A stretch of DNA of 64,000 bases from Parascedosporium putredinis (taxonomy: Eukaryota; Ascomycota; Sordariomycetes; Microascales; Microascaceae), in assembly GCA_949357655.1 (NCBI GenBank), contig CASHTG010000006.1:186001-250000 (forward strand). Reading direction: 5' to 3'. This document shows, one piece after another, positions 62,101 to 64,000 of this stretch. The notes beneath the pieces were generated by a model. That model searched no databases. It saw only the letters and a program-made list of their open reading frames with translations, and was not told where the DNA came from. Within the stretch, counting starts at the first letter, position 1. Every line of letters begins with the position of its first letter. The position numbers and the translations under genes are program-made.

Positions 62101-62796
62101 GTTAGTAGTATCTCACGGCTTCTTTTTTCCTTGTGAAGGTTGCGCAGCGCAGCGCGGGGCGGGCACACAAGCAAAATTTGGGTGTCTCGTCTCTATGTTT
62201 CCCTTCCAACTCACTAACACTATACGCACACAGCACAAACTACTACCATCTTCTTTTTTCCCCGCCCCCTGTGGGATGTCGTGCTGGACCCAGTCGGTTA
62301 TCTACTAAAAAGAAAAAAAGGGGACAGAAAGAAATAACGGCTACGACCGGGGACGGGCGGAAGAACGAGGCTAGTCAAGACTGCATTGGACCAAGCCTAG
62401 CTTTTCTTTTTTTTTTTTTTTTTTTTGGCCTCTGTTTATCTTTATCCCGAGCCTGACTTCCTTTTTCTTTCGTTTTAAACTTATTTCTCTGGTCCAAAAG
62501 GGTATGGGGCCGGCCATTCTTTTCCCCGTCTTTCTGTATAATATCCAAGACTCCCCATCCACCGGGTCTGCTTGGCTTCAACCACGGACAAAGGAAAGTT
62601 TGCTTTTCCTTCTTCAGAAACAAGCAAAGAGTCTCCTCTTGACACCCATCGTCTGGCTTTTGCGGGCACGTCCCCCTTCCTTCGTTTTGTCCGTCCTTGA
62701 TACGAAGACCAAAAGCCCGCATTCCGAGGGCACAACCTCGAGCCTCTGTTTTTCTCGGCAAGAAAAGCAAAAATCCCGCCTACTTCTCGAAAAATC
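56152..62796. other. Gene desert, 6.6 kb
   Basis: No supportable gene. Pyrimidine-rich tracts run on the plus strand (about 59580-60200 and 61740-62300). There are a GGGTTAGGG motif (58906-58914), a 12-base palindrome TGACCCGGGTCA (58946-58957), the palindrome GGCTTAAGCC (58995-59004) and a 20-base T run (62407-62426). The right part is probably the promoter and long leader of the receptor gene at 62797. Confidence 0.45.
62407..62426. repeat. 20-base T run
   Basis: Uninterrupted T run about 370 bases upstream of the receptor start codon, in a T-rich leader; of the dA:dT promoter-element type. Confidence 0.9.
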
Positions 62797-64000
62797 ATGT
62801 CGAGCCTCTTGATGGCCAGGCGGCCGTCTCACCCGGACGTGTCGACGATCCCGACGCCGCATTTGCAAAAGATTGCCTTGTTTCTCACCTTTTTCTTCCC
62901 GGCTCTGTCGATCCTTTCCGTGGCCCTGCGAGCGTTTTCTAGGCTGAGGACACGACAATGGGGTTTAGGTACGCTTTTATGTTTCTGGCATTCGATATTG
63001 CATTGCCCACTTTAGACTTTTTTTTCTAACTTTTGTCCCAGATGACTGGTTGATCCTTGCGGCGCTGGTATGTATCTCTTGTGCTATGATCGGCAACCCG
63101 CTGTGGCCGGGGGTGCAAGTCGACTAATACGTGCGTGTTAGATTTTCGCTGTTCTGATGTGTCCTCCATTCTATATGGGTAAGTCCACGTTCTACTCCAC
63201 GGGCCCCCTTACAAGCCTTGGATCTCGCGTCTAACAGTAACCCTCTTTCACAGACATCAAGCTGTCGTACATTGGCTGGGAGGCCAAGGACGTGCCCGAG
63301 TTCGATCCCTCCCCGGGCCGGTGGTGGTTCTACCTCGCGCAGCTCTTCTACAACCCCGTCCTCGCCCTCGTCAAGGCCTCCATCCTCGTGTTTCTCCTGC
63401 GCCTCGGCTCCCACCAGCGCTGGATCCGGTGGTTCATCTACGGCCTCAACACGTTCAATGCCCTGCAGGCCATCGCCGTCTTCCTCGTGGCGCTGCTGCA
63501 GTGCATTCCCATCTCGGCCAACTGGGACGCCGAGGCCGCGGCCACCGCCACCTGCGTCGACACCTCGTTCCACGTCGCCATCTCGTGCCTGACCATCTTG
63601 ACGGATATCATTGTTCTCGTCTTGCCGTTTTGGATCTTTTGGGGCTCAAGATGCCGACGCCTGCCAAGATTGCCTTGATGGGTGTCTTTACGCTCGGTCT
63701 TGCGTAAGTACCTTTTTTCCTGTCACTAATAATAGACTTGTAATATATATACACATATAAATCCAGGCGCTAATCACGAGTTCCCCGCTCCGCAGCGTAC
63801 TCATCATCGCCATCGTCCGCCTCGTCCAGCTCTACCAGCTCTTCTACAGCACCCCGGACCCCAACGCGGACCCGTACCACAACATCGGCATCACGCTCAA
63901 CACCGTCGAGGTCAACCTCGCCATCATCTGCGCCTGCGGTCCCGCCCTCCGCCCCTTGTTCAAGAGCTGGTTCCCCGCGCTCTTTGGCGGCTCCACGGGC
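62797..64000 (+). CDS. PTH11-like receptor, cut by the window edge
   Basis: Fourth fungal rhodopsin-domain protein; only the 5' part is present. Exons 62797-62968, 63042-63067, 63142-63178, 63254-63703 and 63796 to beyond 64000 have matching phases. Order: IALFLTFFFPALSILSVAL, DDWLILAALIFAVLMCPPF (assembled over three exons), DIKLSYIGWEAKDVPEFDPS, GRWWFYLAQLFYNPVLALVK with ASILVFLLRL, ALLQCIPISANWD with CVDTSFHVA, LTILTDIIVLVLPFWIF, MPTPAKIALMGVFTLGLA, VLIIAIVRLVQLYQLFYS, NTVEVNLAIICACGPALRPL. One base is missing in TTTTGGGG (63637-63644), which otherwise derails the frame before MPTPAKIA. There is no CFEM domain. The cytosolic tail lies outside the window. Confidence 0.88.

Noticed and set aside
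1..64000. RIP mutation as the cause of broken genes
   Set aside because: RIP makes C-to-T changes and stop codons; the breaks are pure length losses in runs and coding regions remain GC-rich.
1..64000. Programmed ribosomal frameshifting
   Set aside because: No slippery-site consensus is shared, events occur many times per gene and in unrelated families, all in one direction.
1..64000. Transposons, tRNA or rRNA genes, CRISPR arrays
   Set aside because: I found no transposase, reverse transcriptase, terminal repeats, tRNA body or regular spaced repeats by eye; a dedicated scan could still find a degenerate copy.

Overview
The window is nuclear DNA from a filamentous ascomycete (Pezizomycotina), most likely a cellulolytic Sordariomycete. 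The evidence is short introns of 56-266 nt with GTAAGT-like donors and CTAAC-type branch points, PTH11/CFEM-class receptors, an AA9 polysaccharide monooxygenase, a CBM1-GH5 endoglucanase and a HeLo-domain protein. No transposon, rRNA, tRNA or CRISPR array was recognised. I support 15 protein-coding genes, separated by large intergenic stretches of up to 8.4 kb.

Layout, left to right: a PTH11-like receptor (+, 3342-5068); a CFEM-PTH11 receptor (-, 7796-9519); an extracellular Cu-only-SOD-like protein (-, 13723-14667), divergent from a HeLo domain fused to a degenerate Rho GTPase (+, 16266-18056); a cytochrome P450 (-, 18384-20404), divergent from an MFS sugar transporter (+, 22113-24201); a berberine-bridge-type FAD oxidase (+, 27457-29564); a secreted beta-lactamase-family protein (+, 30921-32902); a Dal5/Tna1-type MFS permease (-, 33720-35540); a gene desert; an AA9 LPMO (-, 43987-45052), divergent from CBM1-GH5_5 (+, 48160-49443); a nitronate monooxygenase (+, 50046-51151); a third PTH11-like receptor (-, 51319-52749); a second BBE-type oxidase (-, 53934-56151); a second desert; and a fourth PTH11-like receptor cut by the right edge (+, 62797-64000).

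The main biological observation is the HeLo-Rho fusion. An N-terminal membrane-attacking cell-death domain is spliced onto a Rho fold that has lost the P-loop Lys/Thr, the switch-I Thr, the DxxG Asp and the CAAX box. By design it resembles MLKL (four-helix bundle plus pseudokinase), but with a pseudo-GTPase as the presumed switch.

The main technical observation is that 14 of the 15 genes need small insertions to restore conserved protein sequence. Every event is a missing base (about 38 in all, four of them two bases), and most lie in G or C runs of 3-5. This looks like systematic homopolymer under-calling rather than mass pseudogenisation. CDS coordinates below are for the sequence as given; lengths marked 'corrected' assume those bases are restored.

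Themes: surface sensing (four PTH11-type receptors), cellulose breakdown (AA9 plus GH5), secreted flavin oxidases, and a likely programmed-cell-death factor sharing an intergenic region with an extracellular SOD.
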